Positions 6,757-14,869 of a stretch of 35,200 nt of DNA are shown here, in pieces. The stretch comes from a virus. The DNA is taken from positions 1 to 35,200 of IMG/VR virus record IMGVR_UViG_3300042455_002195; one strand, written 5' to 3'. Both the position numbers and the translations under genes were made by a program. Positions within the stretch are counted from its first letter, which is position 1, and every line of letters starts with the position of its first letter. A model generated the notes under the pieces. The model did no database searches. It saw only the letters and a program-made list of their open reading frames with translations, and was not told the origin of the DNA.

Positions 6757-7227
6757 ATGCCCACATTTACCATGCTCATTGGTGTGCCAGGAAGTGGCAA
6801 AAGTACTTGGCTGGCTAAACAGTCTATTGACTGGACTAATACGGTAATCGTTAGTACAGACAATATTATTGAACGTAGGGCTCAGGAGCAAGGTAGGGCC
6901 TATTCAGAGGTCTTCCACAAGGAGATTAAGAGTGCTACATCAGAAATGAATCAAATTTTGCGTGATGCCTTGGCCAAAGGGTTGAACATCATAAATGATC
7001 AGACCAATACTACGGTGAAATCCCGCAAGAACAAGCTGGCTGCGTTCCCTGCAAATTATCGCCGGGTGGCTGTGTTCTTTCGCACACCAGATGATGATGA
7101 ACATCAGCGCAGGCTGCTCAGCCGTGCTGGCAAGACCATTCCTGTGGCTGTGCTCAACAGCATGAAAGCCCAGCTACAAGAGCCTGAGGCAGAGGAAGGC
7201 TGGGACGAATTTGTATATGTAGGTTGA
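6757..7227 (+). CDS. polynucleotide-kinase-like P-loop kinase
   Basis: Encodes 156 aa. Residues 9-17 (GVPGSGKST) are a Walker A motif. VSTDN about 20 residues later and INDQTN further on correspond to the substrate and base positions of the T4 Pnk kinase domain (ISDTN in T4). SRAGKTIPVAVLNSM near the C-terminus matches the lid/helix region of T4 Pnk (RGTKAVPIDVLRSM). The T4 enzyme phosphorylates 5'-OH ends of RNA and DNA to allow repair by RNA ligase. Here the C-terminal phosphatase domain is absent and no ligase gene is visible. The nucleic-acid substrate is therefore an inference from similarity. Confidence 0.75.
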   Translation: MPTFTMLIGVPGSGKSTWLAKQSIDWTNTVIVSTDNIIERRAQEQGRAYSEVFHKEIKSATSEMNQILRDALAKGLNIINDQTNTTVKSRKNKLAAFPANYRRVAVFFRTPDDDEHQRRLLSRAGKTIPVAVLNSMKAQLQEPEAEEGWDEFVYVG

Positions 7228-7251
7228 CATATCCCCATGTGACTGTATAAT
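7224..7251 (+). promoter_or_regulatory. consensus sigma70 promoter of a non-coding transcript
   Basis: TTGACA (7224-7229) and TATAAT (7246-7251) are both perfect, with a 16-bp spacer. GG precedes the -35 box as in the early promoters. The -35 box overlaps the last codon and stop region of the kinase gene. Transcription should start near 7258. Confidence 0.85.
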
Positions 7252-7257
7252 CTGGAT

Positions 7258-7731
7258 TATGGATATGCTTTTGCCACAATGTCTTGTTCCAAGGGCATCC
7301 CAGAACTGGAGATTGACAGATAATTACTCATTTTGAGTGTGTGCTGAATCAGTTGACAATCGCCTGACAATCCTCCTCAGGTAGGCCGGCGGAGGAGTAA
7401 TTAGCTGCCTATCAGCGGGGCCCATTGGTCAATACACATTCAAAATTCACAGTCACACAGGCTCACACCTGTTTGTCTGGAAGATTGCAGTAACAGGACA
7501 GCGCAGTAGGATGATCGCCGTATATGAGCTACCAGCTGTGAGGCAACTAAGCTCTAGAGTCTTACTGATCATCTTTCTGGAACCAGGAAAAAGCGCAGAG
7601 GTGCAATAATCCTCACTGGGAGTAGGTTTGGCAAACCGTTTGATTCCTTGTTATCGCCACCGATTCGAAATGGCAAGGTTCCTGCTGCAATAATAACCCC
7701 GCGGTGACTTGTTCACTGTGGGGTTTCTTTT
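7258..7731 (+). ncRNA. candidate large structured non-coding RNA
   Basis: About 470 nt between a perfect promoter and a strong terminator, without a credible reading frame. Complementary segments are abundant. The ends pair: ATTAT 7256-7260 with ATAAT 7690-7694, and TTGCCA 7271-7276 with TGGCAA 7671-7676. Internal helices include TAATTACTC 7321-7329 with GAGTAATTA 7395-7403, TCCTCC 7371-7376 with GGAGGA 7391-7396, GCTG 7404-7407 with CAGC 7413-7416, ACAGG 7457-7461 with CCTGT 7468-7472, GATGATC 7510-7516 with GATCATC 7567-7573, GAGCT 7526-7530 with AGCTC 7550-7554, and GGTTT 7625-7629 with AAACC 7633-7637. It lacks hallmarks of tmRNA, RNase P RNA and introns. It could belong to a large phage ncRNA class that I cannot identify by eye. 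Confidence 0.65.
7695..7731 (+). terminator. strong intrinsic terminator
   Basis: A 13-bp stem (7695-7707 with 7713-7725, two G-U pairs) and a CTTGT loop are followed by TCTTTTG. It closes the non-coding transcript that starts near 7258. Confidence 0.9.
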
Positions 7732-7804
7732 GTATACAGCTGAGTGAAAAAGTTACTGTTCATGCAATCAGGAATGTCAAAAAACTCATCCAGGATGCTG
7801 TAGA

Positions 7805-8284
7805 TCAACCCCATGTTTGAGGAATCTTGCCCTGAGGTATGGTAAAGGTAGTGTGCAGATCCTGGATTGCTCGCGGTTGGTTGATCACATATTTGGCAAC
7901 AGCAGTGGTGGTGCAATTTGCTACAAAATGGCTGGATATTTCATCCACCAGCTGACAAAATATATCACAATCCTGCCAGTCTTGAACAGTGTCCTTGGGA
8001 TAATTTTCTATAACATATGCCAGATGCAATAACTGTTGTTTGGGCAAACTAGTGCATATTCTAAGTGGACATTTTACCAAATCTAAAAAATAGGGCATAC
8101 AATTGTTGCCCAGGATTTCATAATGCCTGAGGCAATCCCACCCTACTTTTTTCATTGTAATGGCCCATAAACTGGACCTATAATCTGCATAATATTCATC
8201 TTGAGTATCATAGATGTAAGTTGCTCTATCTCTGGGATCTATAAAAGCCTGTTGCTTGGTTTTGCTTATGTTGTGTGATGGCAT
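7805..8284 (-). CDS. C-terminal part of a glycosyltransferase-like protein, frameshifted
   Basis: The 159-aa frame begins with an ATG at 8284, but the same frame stays open upstream as DYGFPQELMPSHN, which joins naturally to the preceding frame. The sequence contains KKVGWDCLRHYEILGNNCMP, which resembles the conserved HYEIL..G..P segment of a glycosyltransferase/exostosin-like family, and later a PKQQLLHL helix. I therefore read it as the second half of one gene covering 7805-8763, separated by a single-base loss near 8306-8314. A functional separate protein is possible but less likely, as no ribosome binding site is evident before 8284. Confidence 0.5.
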   Translation of the reverse strand: MPSHNISKTKQQAFIDPRDRATYIYDTQDEYYADYRSSLWAITMKKVGWDCLRHYEILGNNCMPYFLDLVKCPLRICTSLPKQQLLHLAYVIENYPKDTVQDWQDCDIFCQLVDEISSHFVANCTTTAVAKYVINQPRAIQDLHTTFTIPQGKIPQTWG

Positions 8285-8763
8285 GAGTTCTTGGGGAAAA
8301 CCATAGTCAAGGGGAAGATTTGATTGTGATCAAATATCAGTTCTCTTTTGAAATAAAGGCCCTTGCCCACAAACAAATTGTGAATACGGGGTGGATCCTC
8401 ACCATCCAAAAACAGTATGTGAGTGTTGGGATAATTTTCCAACGCATGATTCAGGATCTCCAAATCCATAAATGGAATTTTATTGAAGATGATCAGATCA
8501 AAAAACTTGCATTTGATTTTGGAAATTATATCATCCCTGTCGCAATGCAAATCTGGCAACAAGCCAAATAACGTGAACCCTTTTCCATACAGTTGTGCTA
8601 ACAAATCTCTGTCATATGACCTATACATGTGATCATGTTTGGGATAATCCACAACATCTGAGCCAAATAAAGATTTCAAACCGTGCAATAAACCATCAGC
8701 AGAATAGTCTACCAAATGCATCAGAGGCCAATTTGTGGTATTTCTATGATATAGAATTTTCAT
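8266..8763 (-). CDS. N-terminal part of a glycosyltransferase-like protein, frameshifted
   Basis: Encodes 165 aa from the ATG at 8763. The frame is compact and alpha/beta-like, with ILFLDGEDPP near residue 120 followed by a KREL..D..IFPL segment, then ends abruptly in SCHHTT after the sequence loses frame. The sense of the protein continues in the -1 frame (see the gene at 7805-8284). Together the halves would give about 319 aa, a normal size for a phage glycosyltransferase. The family assignment is by eye and weak; a virion- or host-glycan-modifying role is inference from the GT17 gene nearby. Confidence 0.5.
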   Translation of the reverse strand: MKILYHRNTTNWPLMHLVDYSADGLLHGLKSLFGSDVVDYPKHDHMYRSYDRDLLAQLYGKGFTLFGLLPDLHCDRDDIISKIKCKFFDLIIFNKIPFMDLEILNHALENYPNTHILFLDGEDPPRIHNLFVGKGLYFKRELIFDHNQIFPLTMVFPKNSCHHTT

Positions 8764-8836
8764 AATTGATATTGTGTAGACCTTATATTAAAAGTCAAAA
8801 ATACAAATCAATTGGATATATCTCGATTATGTTGAT

Positions 8837-8865
8837 TTGTCTCCTCGGCTAGAGCACAGTAATAC
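8837..8865 (+). promoter_or_regulatory. possible promoter of uvsW
   Basis: TTGTCT (8837-8842), a 17-bp spacer and TAATAC (8860-8865) lie 34 bp before the uvsW start. The match is imperfect. An 8-bp inverted repeat (CAAATCAA 8804-8811 and TTGATTTG 8832-8839) overlaps the -35 box and could bind a regulator. Confidence 0.35.
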
Positions 8866-8899
8866 ACTAAAATACATGATGACAATATAAAGGTTTCTC

Positions 8900-11470
8900 A
8901 TGAGTGATGTAGCAAAAATTGTGATTGAGGACGAAGTGAATGTTCATATCCAGAACATTGATTTGTCCACCAAAAAGGCTCTTGTAAAAGAGGTGGAATT
9001 TTTTCTGCCTCAGGCACGATATTCAGCGGCTTACAAATTAGGTAGATGGAATGGTTGTACAAGTTTTTGTACACTGGGAGGCAAAACTTATCTGAATGTC
9101 TTGGATAAATTGCTGCCTGTGCTACAAGACCGAGGCTATGAATTTGAGATTGAGGATCAGAGAGCTTTTCACAAATTTGATTTTCAACTCATTGATGAAA
9201 ATTATCTGAGTGATCTCACATGGCCCTTTGGACATAGATTTGCCAATCAGAATATTGTGATGCGAGACTACCAGGTGGAAGCCATCAATGTATGTTTGCA
9301 GAATTTACAAGGGGTAAATGTGTTGCCCACCAGTGCTGGTAAATGTCAGCCATTATATGCTAAAGTTAAAACACCAGATGGTTGGACTACTATGGGAGAA
9401 CTAAAGGTGGGGGATCAAGTGATGACCCCAAAAGGTAACTGTGTTCAAGTTCAAGCGGTGTTTGATCCAGGTCACAAGGATGTGTATGAACTTACGTTCA
9501 AAGATGGTAGAAAAGTGAGGTCTTGCGAAGACCATGTTTGGCCCATCTTTCATCATGACTGGCAGAACAAATTCAAACTGTTAAGTTTGAAGGAAGTAAT
9601 TGCATTGAAAAACAAAACTAGGCGATGCATTGGTGTACCACTAGCAACCATGGATCAAGATATTCAACCTAGATCTCTGCCATTAGATCCGTATCTGTTG
9701 GGAGCTATGTTGGGCGACGGATCATTTAGACATAACATTGGATTTACATCACAAGATCAATTTATTCTGGATAAGGTTTCCAGCCTACTCCATTCAGATT
9801 ATGTGTTAAAACATTGTGACAAGTATGACTGGAGCGTGGTGTTTAAAGATCATGCAACTCATATGACGTATAGATCCGAATATACAAAAACTCAAAAGAG
9901 GGACACACATGGCAAGATCATTAAAGATCAACAAATTCCTTCATACCATCTCTATAAATCAATTATTGATAAACTAGGTCTTATGGGCACATATAGCCAC
10001 ACAAAATTCATTCCTGAAATCTATCTGAATGCATCCTACACGCAGAGGATAGAATTGATCAAGGGTCTCATGGACACGGACGGATATGTGAGTAAAAGAG
10101 GGGATTATTCATATACCACCGTTAGCCCACAATTGGCAGCCGACTTTGTGTATCTGATCAGAAGTGTGGGGGGAATAGCCTATACCAAGATATTAAAAAA
10201 CAGATCTTATGTGAATAAATCAGGAGACAGAATTCCTGCTAAAGATGCATACACGGTTAGGTTATACCATCCTACACCCGAACTATTAGTGTCACTACCT
10301 CGCAAGATAGAACGACTTGGCAATAGCAAAGCAAGGACTATCCCAGTCCTCCACATTACCCATATCAAAAAGGTATCACATGAACCTGTCAAATGCATAA
10401 TGATTGATGATCCTGATCACTTGTATCTGACAGATGACTTTGTGATGACACATAATACGATAGTGACTGCAACACTCAGCAAAATTGTGGAACCCCATGG
10501 CAGAAGCATTGTGATTGTGCCCAACAAAAACCTAGTACAACAAACTGAAGAAGATTACAGGAACATTGGCTTGGATGTGGGAGTGCTGTATGGCGACAGA
10601 AAAGAGTATGATTGTCAACACACCATTTGCACATGGCAAAGTTTGAATGTGTTGGACAAAAAGCACAAGGACTGCCTGGACAATCAGCAAATGGATGTGT
10701 TCCTCAAGGATTTGGTTTGTATCATATGTGACGAGTGCCACGCGATAAAGGATCAGAATATCCTACACAAGCTGATGACCACTGTGTTCAAGAACATACC
10801 CATCAGATGGGGTCTTACTGGCACCATTCCAGAAGAAGAGTTCAAGCAGATGGGCCTGTTCACAGCCATTGGTCCACAAATTGGCGCACTCACGGCCAAA
10901 GAACTGCAAGACAAGGGTGTGCTGGCACAATGCCATGTGAGTGTGCTGCAAACACAAGAAAATCTACAATATGGCAATTATCAGGAAGAACTCAAATACT
11001 TGCTGACTGATGACAAGAGACTTGCATGGATGGCTGGTGTGATTGAGGAGATCAGCCAAAGTGGCAATACCCTTGTGTTGGTGGACAGGATTGAAACAGG
11101 ACAAAAGCTCTACAATCAAATCAGCAACAGTGTGTTTATCAGTGGAGAAATGAAAAGCAACGATCGCCGAGAGCACTACAAGGAAATCAATTTCAGTGAC
11201 AACAAGATCATGATTGCCACTTATGGCACCACCAGTACTGGCATAAATATATCACGAATATTTAATCTTGTGTTGGTTGAAGCAGGCAAAAGTTTTGTGC
11301 GAACTATCCAAAGTATAGGACGTGGCCTGCGTATGGCTGATGACAAAAATAGTGTGGAGATCTATGACCTATGCAGCCGAATGAAATTCTCAAACAATCA
11401 CTCCAACAAACGAAAGGCGTTTTACAGCAAGGCACAATACCCTTATGTGATCAAAAAGATCACGTATTAA
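8900..11470 (+). CDS. uvsW: UvsW recombination helicase precursor with intein
   Basis: An 856-aa precursor. The extein N-terminal domain (residues 1-148) matches the UvsW layout and ends in PTSAGK, the first part of the Walker A motif. A 371-residue intein (149-519) interrupts it, and T520 completes GKT. Downstream are DECH (611-614), a motif III-like GLTGT, motif V TYGTTSTGIN and motif VI QSIGRGLRM near residue 805, all of SF2 helicases. The mature protein would be 485 aa, close to T4 UvsW (about 500 aa). UvsW unwinds and anneals branched DNA during recombination-dependent replication. The helicase cannot bind ATP until the intein leaves. AAAGG lies just upstream of the ATG. Confidence 0.9.
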   Translation: MSDVAKIVIEDEVNVHIQNIDLSTKKALVKEVEFFLPQARYSAAYKLGRWNGCTSFCTLGGKTYLNVLDKLLPVLQDRGYEFEIEDQRAFHKFDFQLIDENYLSDLTWPFGHRFANQNIVMRDYQVEAINVCLQNLQGVNVLPTSAGKCQPLYAKVKTPDGWTTMGELKVGDQVMTPKGNCVQVQAVFDPGHKDVYELTFKDGRKVRSCEDHVWPIFHHDWQNKFKLLSLKEVIALKNKTRRCIGVPLATMDQDIQPRSLPLDPYLLGAMLGDGSFRHNIGFTSQDQFILDKVSSLLHSDYVLKHCDKYDWSVVFKDHATHMTYRSEYTKTQKRDTHGKIIKDQQIPSYHLYKSIIDKLGLMGTYSHTKFIPEIYLNASYTQRIELIKGLMDTDGYVSKRGDYSYTTVSPQLAADFVYLIRSVGGIAYTKILKNRSYVNKSGDRIPAKDAYTVRLYHPTPELLVSLPRKIERLGNSKARTIPVLHITHIKKVSHEPVKCIMIDDPDHLYLTDDFVMTHNTIVTATLSKIVEPHGRSIVIVPNKNLVQQTEEDYRNIGLDVGVLYGDRKEYDCQHTICTWQSLNVLDKKHKDCLDNQQMDVFLKDLVCIICDECHAIKDQNILHKLMTTVFKNIPIRWGLTGTIPEEEFKQMGLFTAIGPQIGALTAKELQDKGVLAQCHVSVLQTQENLQYGNYQEELKYLLTDDKRLAWMAGVIEEISQSGNTLVLVDRIETGQKLYNQISNSVFISGEMKSNDRREHYKEINFSDNKIMIATYGTTSTGINISRIFNLVLVEAGKSFVRTIQSIGRGLRMADDKNSVEIYDLCSRMKFSNNHSNKRKAFYSKAQYPYVIKKITY
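9344..10456 (+). mobile_element. intein with LAGLIDADG endonuclease in UvsW
   Basis: 371 residues, starting at Cys149 (CQPLYAKVKTPDGW, splicing block A) and ending in MTHN519 before Thr520. The block-B-like segment is RSCEDHVWP. Two LAGLIDADG-type motifs, LLGAMLGDGS near residue 264 and LIKGLMDTDGY near 385, mark an endonuclease domain with Asp/Asp active sites. The last block reads MIDDPDHLYLTDDFVMTHN. All residues needed for class 1 splicing (Cys1, the His of block B, terminal His-Asn, +1 Thr) are visible, so it is probably active in splicing, and probably in homing. Confidence 0.92.
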
Positions 11471-13278
11471 ATCTTGTAGAGCAGGCCTTGTGTGTGTTCA
11501 AACGAGCAGACAAAGTAGTGCAATATCTCAAAGACAATGTCCTATGGGGTTGGATTCAAGGTCAAATTGACTCTACCCTACTATTAACAAAAAAAGATAT
11601 TGAAATCCTCACGGCATTTGTGGATGGCGCTGCACCACAATGTGATCAAGGCAACTGGATCACCTACGCAAACTATGCTGTGGGATATAGGTTTTGTGGA
11701 CCTGCTGCAAAATGTGAGTGTGCTAGACAGAGTGTGAGCAAAAAGGTCAGCGTGATCAAAACCAATGCCACACAAGAACAAAAAGATCAAAGTCTAGCCA
11801 AACGCCAAGCAACCAATATTCAACGATACGGCATAGCCAATCCGTTGCAGAATGTGGAAAAGATCAAGCAATCCAATCTCAAGAATTTGGGAGTCACCAA
11901 TCCCAACAAACTCACAAGAGTTAGAAACAAGATTCGATCCACATGTGAAAGAAAATATGGAGGCCCTGCTCCTGCTTGTGACTCAAGCATACAGGATAAG
12001 ATCACGCAAACCAACTTGTCCAGATACGGAACAGCAAGCACCTTTGAGAATCCTCTAATTCGCGCAAAACAACTGTCTACTCTTGTGCAAAATTATGGTG
12101 TAGAATATCCCATCCAAAATCCTGAGATTGCGCACAAGATCAAACAAACCAATTTGAGCAGATATGGATACGAAAATGCAAGCCAAAATCCTGAGGTCAT
12201 CCAAAAAATAAAAGCAAGCCAACAACACACATTTTTGGACAATTTGATCACACGACTAGAACCACACAAAATAATACCATTGGGACAATTTGATCAAGTG
12301 AGCAATCATAGTCAATGGATGTGTGAGGTGTGTGAAAACGATTTTGTATCCACAGCAATAAATGGGAGGGTGCCCAGATGTCCCTGCTGTTATCCCAATC
12401 ATATCAGTCATCCGCAAAAAGAAATTGCTGACTATATTGCAAGCCTAGTAGGCAGAGACAACGTGCATCATAATGATCGCAAGATTTTGCTAGATACTGA
12501 TGACAAAAGGCGCAGCAAGGAAATAGACATCACAATACAAGGATATAATCTTGCTATTGAATTTTGTGGATTGCGATGGCATACCGAATTTTTTGGGAAA
12601 AAACACAAGAGGTATCATGCTCAAAAAACACAAGGATGCCAGGAAAAAAACATACAATTGTTGACAATCTGGGGCGATGAATGGGAATCCAATAGAAGTT
12701 TGTTGAAAAGCATGATAGCTGTGAGGTTGGGGTTGATCACCAACAAATATCATGCTCGCAAACTGAAACTGGCTACTGTGACCAGTCAAATGGCTAGACT
12801 ATTTTTTGATTCCAATCACATTCAAGGATATGTGAATAGTTCACAACATGCGGCCCTCATGGATGGTGATCAAATCATCATGTGCATGGCATTCATCAAG
12901 AGTCGTTTTGACAAAAATTATCAATGGGAATTGAGTAGAATGGCCACAATCAAGCATTCAATCGTTGTGGGGGGAGCAAGTAGATTGTTCTCCTATGCAA
13001 AACAACAATTGAACATGCACAGCCTGATATCATATTGTGATTTGAGATATGGCACAGGCAATGTGTATCAACAGTTGGGAATGACCAAAATGGGCCAACC
13101 CACACTGGGCTATGAATATGTGGACATCAACAATCCCAGTTATCGAATCAATCGCATCAAACTACAAAAACATAAATTGGGTGATATTGGCAATCAATCT
13201 GCCCTGGAATATCTCCAATCACAAGGCATTGACAGATTGTGGGATTGTGGGCACCAAAAATTTGTTTGGACAGCATGA
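11371..13278 (+). CDS. EDxHD/Vsr-like homing endonuclease downstream of uvsW
   Basis: Encodes 635 aa if it starts at the ATG 11371, which lies 100 nt inside the end of uvsW with GGAG 11 nt upstream. The N-terminal half has repeated NUMOD-like units of the type NLSRYGTASTFENP. A C-x2-C...C-x2-C knuckle follows (CEVCEN and CPCCYP). The nuclease core has E384-x-D386 and IEFCGLRWH (E397, H404), a Vsr-like fold signature. The C-terminal domain (SYCDLRYGTG...WDCG) is shared with the endonuclease at 22652-24148. Such enzymes cut specific sites and spread their own gene. No exon or intein features flank it, so it is free-standing. Confidence 0.8.
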   Translation: MQPNEILKQSLQQTKGVLQQGTIPLCDQKDHVLNLVEQALCVFKRADKVVQYLKDNVLWGWIQGQIDSTLLLTKKDIEILTAFVDGAAPQCDQGNWITYANYAVGYRFCGPAAKCECARQSVSKKVSVIKTNATQEQKDQSLAKRQATNIQRYGIANPLQNVEKIKQSNLKNLGVTNPNKLTRVRNKIRSTCERKYGGPAPACDSSIQDKITQTNLSRYGTASTFENPLIRAKQLSTLVQNYGVEYPIQNPEIAHKIKQTNLSRYGYENASQNPEVIQKIKASQQHTFLDNLITRLEPHKIIPLGQFDQVSNHSQWMCEVCENDFVSTAINGRVPRCPCCYPNHISHPQKEIADYIASLVGRDNVHHNDRKILLDTDDKRRSKEIDITIQGYNLAIEFCGLRWHTEFFGKKHKRYHAQKTQGCQEKNIQLLTIWGDEWESNRSLLKSMIAVRLGLITNKYHARKLKLATVTSQMARLFFDSNHIQGYVNSSQHAALMDGDQIIMCMAFIKSRFDKNYQWELSRMATIKHSIVVGGASRLFSYAKQQLNMHSLISYCDLRYGTGNVYQQLGMTKMGQPTLGYEYVDINNPSYRINRIKLQKHKLGDIGNQSALEYLQSQGIDRLWDCGHQKFVWTA

Positions 13279-13447
13279 GATTGTAGTCCAACATTGTACA
13301 CCTAACATGCACCGCCAACCTATTGCACTGAGAATGATTGTGTTTCCAAAATTTAATTTCACATACAGCCTCATGGACGAAATAAATATCGTTTATTGAG
13401 TCTCAACAAATTAGTATAAAACCAAACATCCTATCGGGACCAATGTC

Positions 13448-14206
13448 ATGAAAATCTATGATTGTTTTACCTTTTTTAATGAATTGGATCTACTTGAGAT
13501 CAGGTTGCAAGAACTCTATGATGTTGTGGATTATTTTGTGATTGTGGAAAGTGATACCAGCTTCAGAGGTAACCCCAAACCTTTTTATCTACAAGACAAC
13601 TGGCAAAGATTTAATAAATTTCATGACAAGATTAGGTATATTCAAGTTGCAAATATATCCCACACCAATATGATGTATGCGCAATATGCCCAAATCAACC
13701 AACGTTCTCTAGAAGATGCATGGACCAGAGAACGTTGGCAAAGAGATTGTATTTCACGTGCATTACATGATGCAACCCTTGATGATTGGGTGATCATAAG
13801 TGATTGTGATGAAATTCTCAGATCCACAAGTGTTGCAAAATTACGGGACATTACAGACTGTCATAGAGTAATCTTGAAAATGCCTCTCTTCTACTATAAG
13901 GTTAATTATATTAATAAAGCACAACCCACATGGGCTCACACAATTGCATGTAAAGGAGCTCATTTTACCAGTGCTCAACAGGAAAGAGAATTTACCGCTT
14001 ATTGGCTGGCACCTCCACCTGCCAATACAATGTTCCTGGACCACGCAGGATGGCATTTCAGTTATCTGGGTGATAATCAACAGATTATACATAAAATACA
14101 AAATTTTGCACATTCAGAGCACGATAATGCGGATCTACTAGCCAAAGTAGATATTAACAAATTGATCAGTTCTGGTGTAGACAAATATGGTGTAGGTCAA
14201 TATTAG
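13448..14206 (+). CDS. GT17-family glycosyltransferase, C-terminus cut by TAG
   Basis: Encodes 252 aa beginning MKIYDCFTFFNELDLLEIRL, the typical start of glycosyltransferase family 17, with FVIVESDTSFRGNPKP and the WVIISDCDEIL segment, whose DCDE is the expected nucleotide-sugar/metal site. Known members transfer GlcNAc; in phages the acceptor is unknown. The TAG at 14204-14206 looks premature. The same frame continues as NISITDYWPSSIYNNLRTYS and on to a TGA at 14315-14317, and this resembles the usual GT17 tail. GGGA precedes the ATG by 9 nt. It may be truncated but active, or a decaying gene. Confidence 0.75.
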   Translation: MKIYDCFTFFNELDLLEIRLQELYDVVDYFVIVESDTSFRGNPKPFYLQDNWQRFNKFHDKIRYIQVANISHTNMMYAQYAQINQRSLEDAWTRERWQRDCISRALHDATLDDWVIISDCDEILRSTSVAKLRDITDCHRVILKMPLFYYKVNYINKAQPTWAHTIACKGAHFTSAQQEREFTAYWLAPPPANTMFLDHAGWHFSYLGDNQQIIHKIQNFAHSEHDNADLLAKVDINKLISSGVDKYGVGQY

Positions 14207-14404
14207 AATATCAGCATAACTGATTATTGGCCCAGCAGTATCTATAATAATTTGCGAACATATTCGCATTGGATAAGTCCCAGTACTGATACAACAATTT
14301 TTGACATCTATCCCTGAACTCCATGTAAATATCCTGCATGCTCTTGTGGGAGACCAGATATTAAAATACTTACAGCAGACAACATTGCATTTGATTTAAA
14401 TCAA

Positions 14405-14860
14405 TTGCCTGAAAAAATAGATGATTTGAGATATTGTGTGTTGGATTACAGTGATCATCACAATGTGGACTATTACTGGCCTCCTCTGGTTTTCCTGGAT
14501 ATCTTCAGTGCTCCATGTGCTGATCTACGCATTGGTAACTACAACATTCAAATGCCACTAAACTGGAGCGTAGTGGTGGGAGACAAACATGGTGGTGACC
14601 TGGAAGTCATGAAACTGGTGGACATCATGGACAAGGATTTTGATGTTTTTGTTTTCAATCCCATCAGTGGCTATATGCCAGACTTTCAAATGATTGAAAT
14701 CATGAATGTGTTTGCAGACGTGCGCTGGTGCTTTCCCAAACTCAAGTTGGGACATTTTCTAGCTGTGCCCTTGGAGCTGAAACCTAAACCTGTGTGTGCA
14801 TTTTTCATCCAGGATGTGGGCAAAAACGCCGATCTTCTGGATATCAGAGACCTGGTATAG
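14405..14860 (+). CDS. conserved-looking phage protein, start uncertain
   Basis: The frame from the first TTG at 14405 gives 151 aa. No Shine-Dalgarno sequence precedes it. The sequence stays open and sensible upstream to 14318 (KILTADNIAFDLNQLP), and GGGAG at 14348-14352 lies 7 nt before an ATT at 14360, so an ATT start is possible. Motifs such as MPLNWSVVVGDKHGGDLE and FDVFVFNPISGY recall a family of unknown function seen in T4-like marine phages. It shares its reading frame with the GT17 gene upstream. A degraded start or an N-terminal truncation is likely. Confidence 0.5.
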   Translation: MPEKIDDLRYCVLDYSDHHNVDYYWPPLVFLDIFSAPCADLRIGNYNIQMPLNWSVVVGDKHGGDLEVMKLVDIMDKDFDVFVFNPISGYMPDFQMIEIMNVFADVRWCFPKLKLGHFLAVPLELKPKPVCAFFIQDVGKNADLLDIRDLV

Positions 14861-14869
14861 CCATCATGA

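Noticed and set aside
7258-7731. tmRNA, RNase P RNA, tRNA or group I/II intron in the large intergenic region
   Set aside because: The tmRNA 5' GGGG...GAC element and 3' ACCA end, the RNase P conserved cores and the group II domain V are absent. The 64-nt unit 7510-7573 has a 7-bp end helix but no T-loop. Flanking genes are not interrupted.
7805-8763. Programmed -1 frameshift joining the two glycosyltransferase-like frames
   Set aside because: There is no X XXY YYZ slippery heptamer at 8306-8318 and no obvious downstream pseudoknot. A one-base loss is simpler.
13112-13399. 95-aa frame overlapping the end of the endonuclease gene
   Set aside because: Most of it lies inside the endonuclease gene in another frame, it has no start signals, and its sequence is composition-like noise.
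14204-14206. Reassigned TAG codon (genetic code 15) explaining the in-frame TAG in the GT17 gene
   Set aside because: Several other genes here end in TAG immediately before or overlapping a neighbour (for example at 6547, 18401, 24669 and 31295), so TAG works as a stop in this genome.
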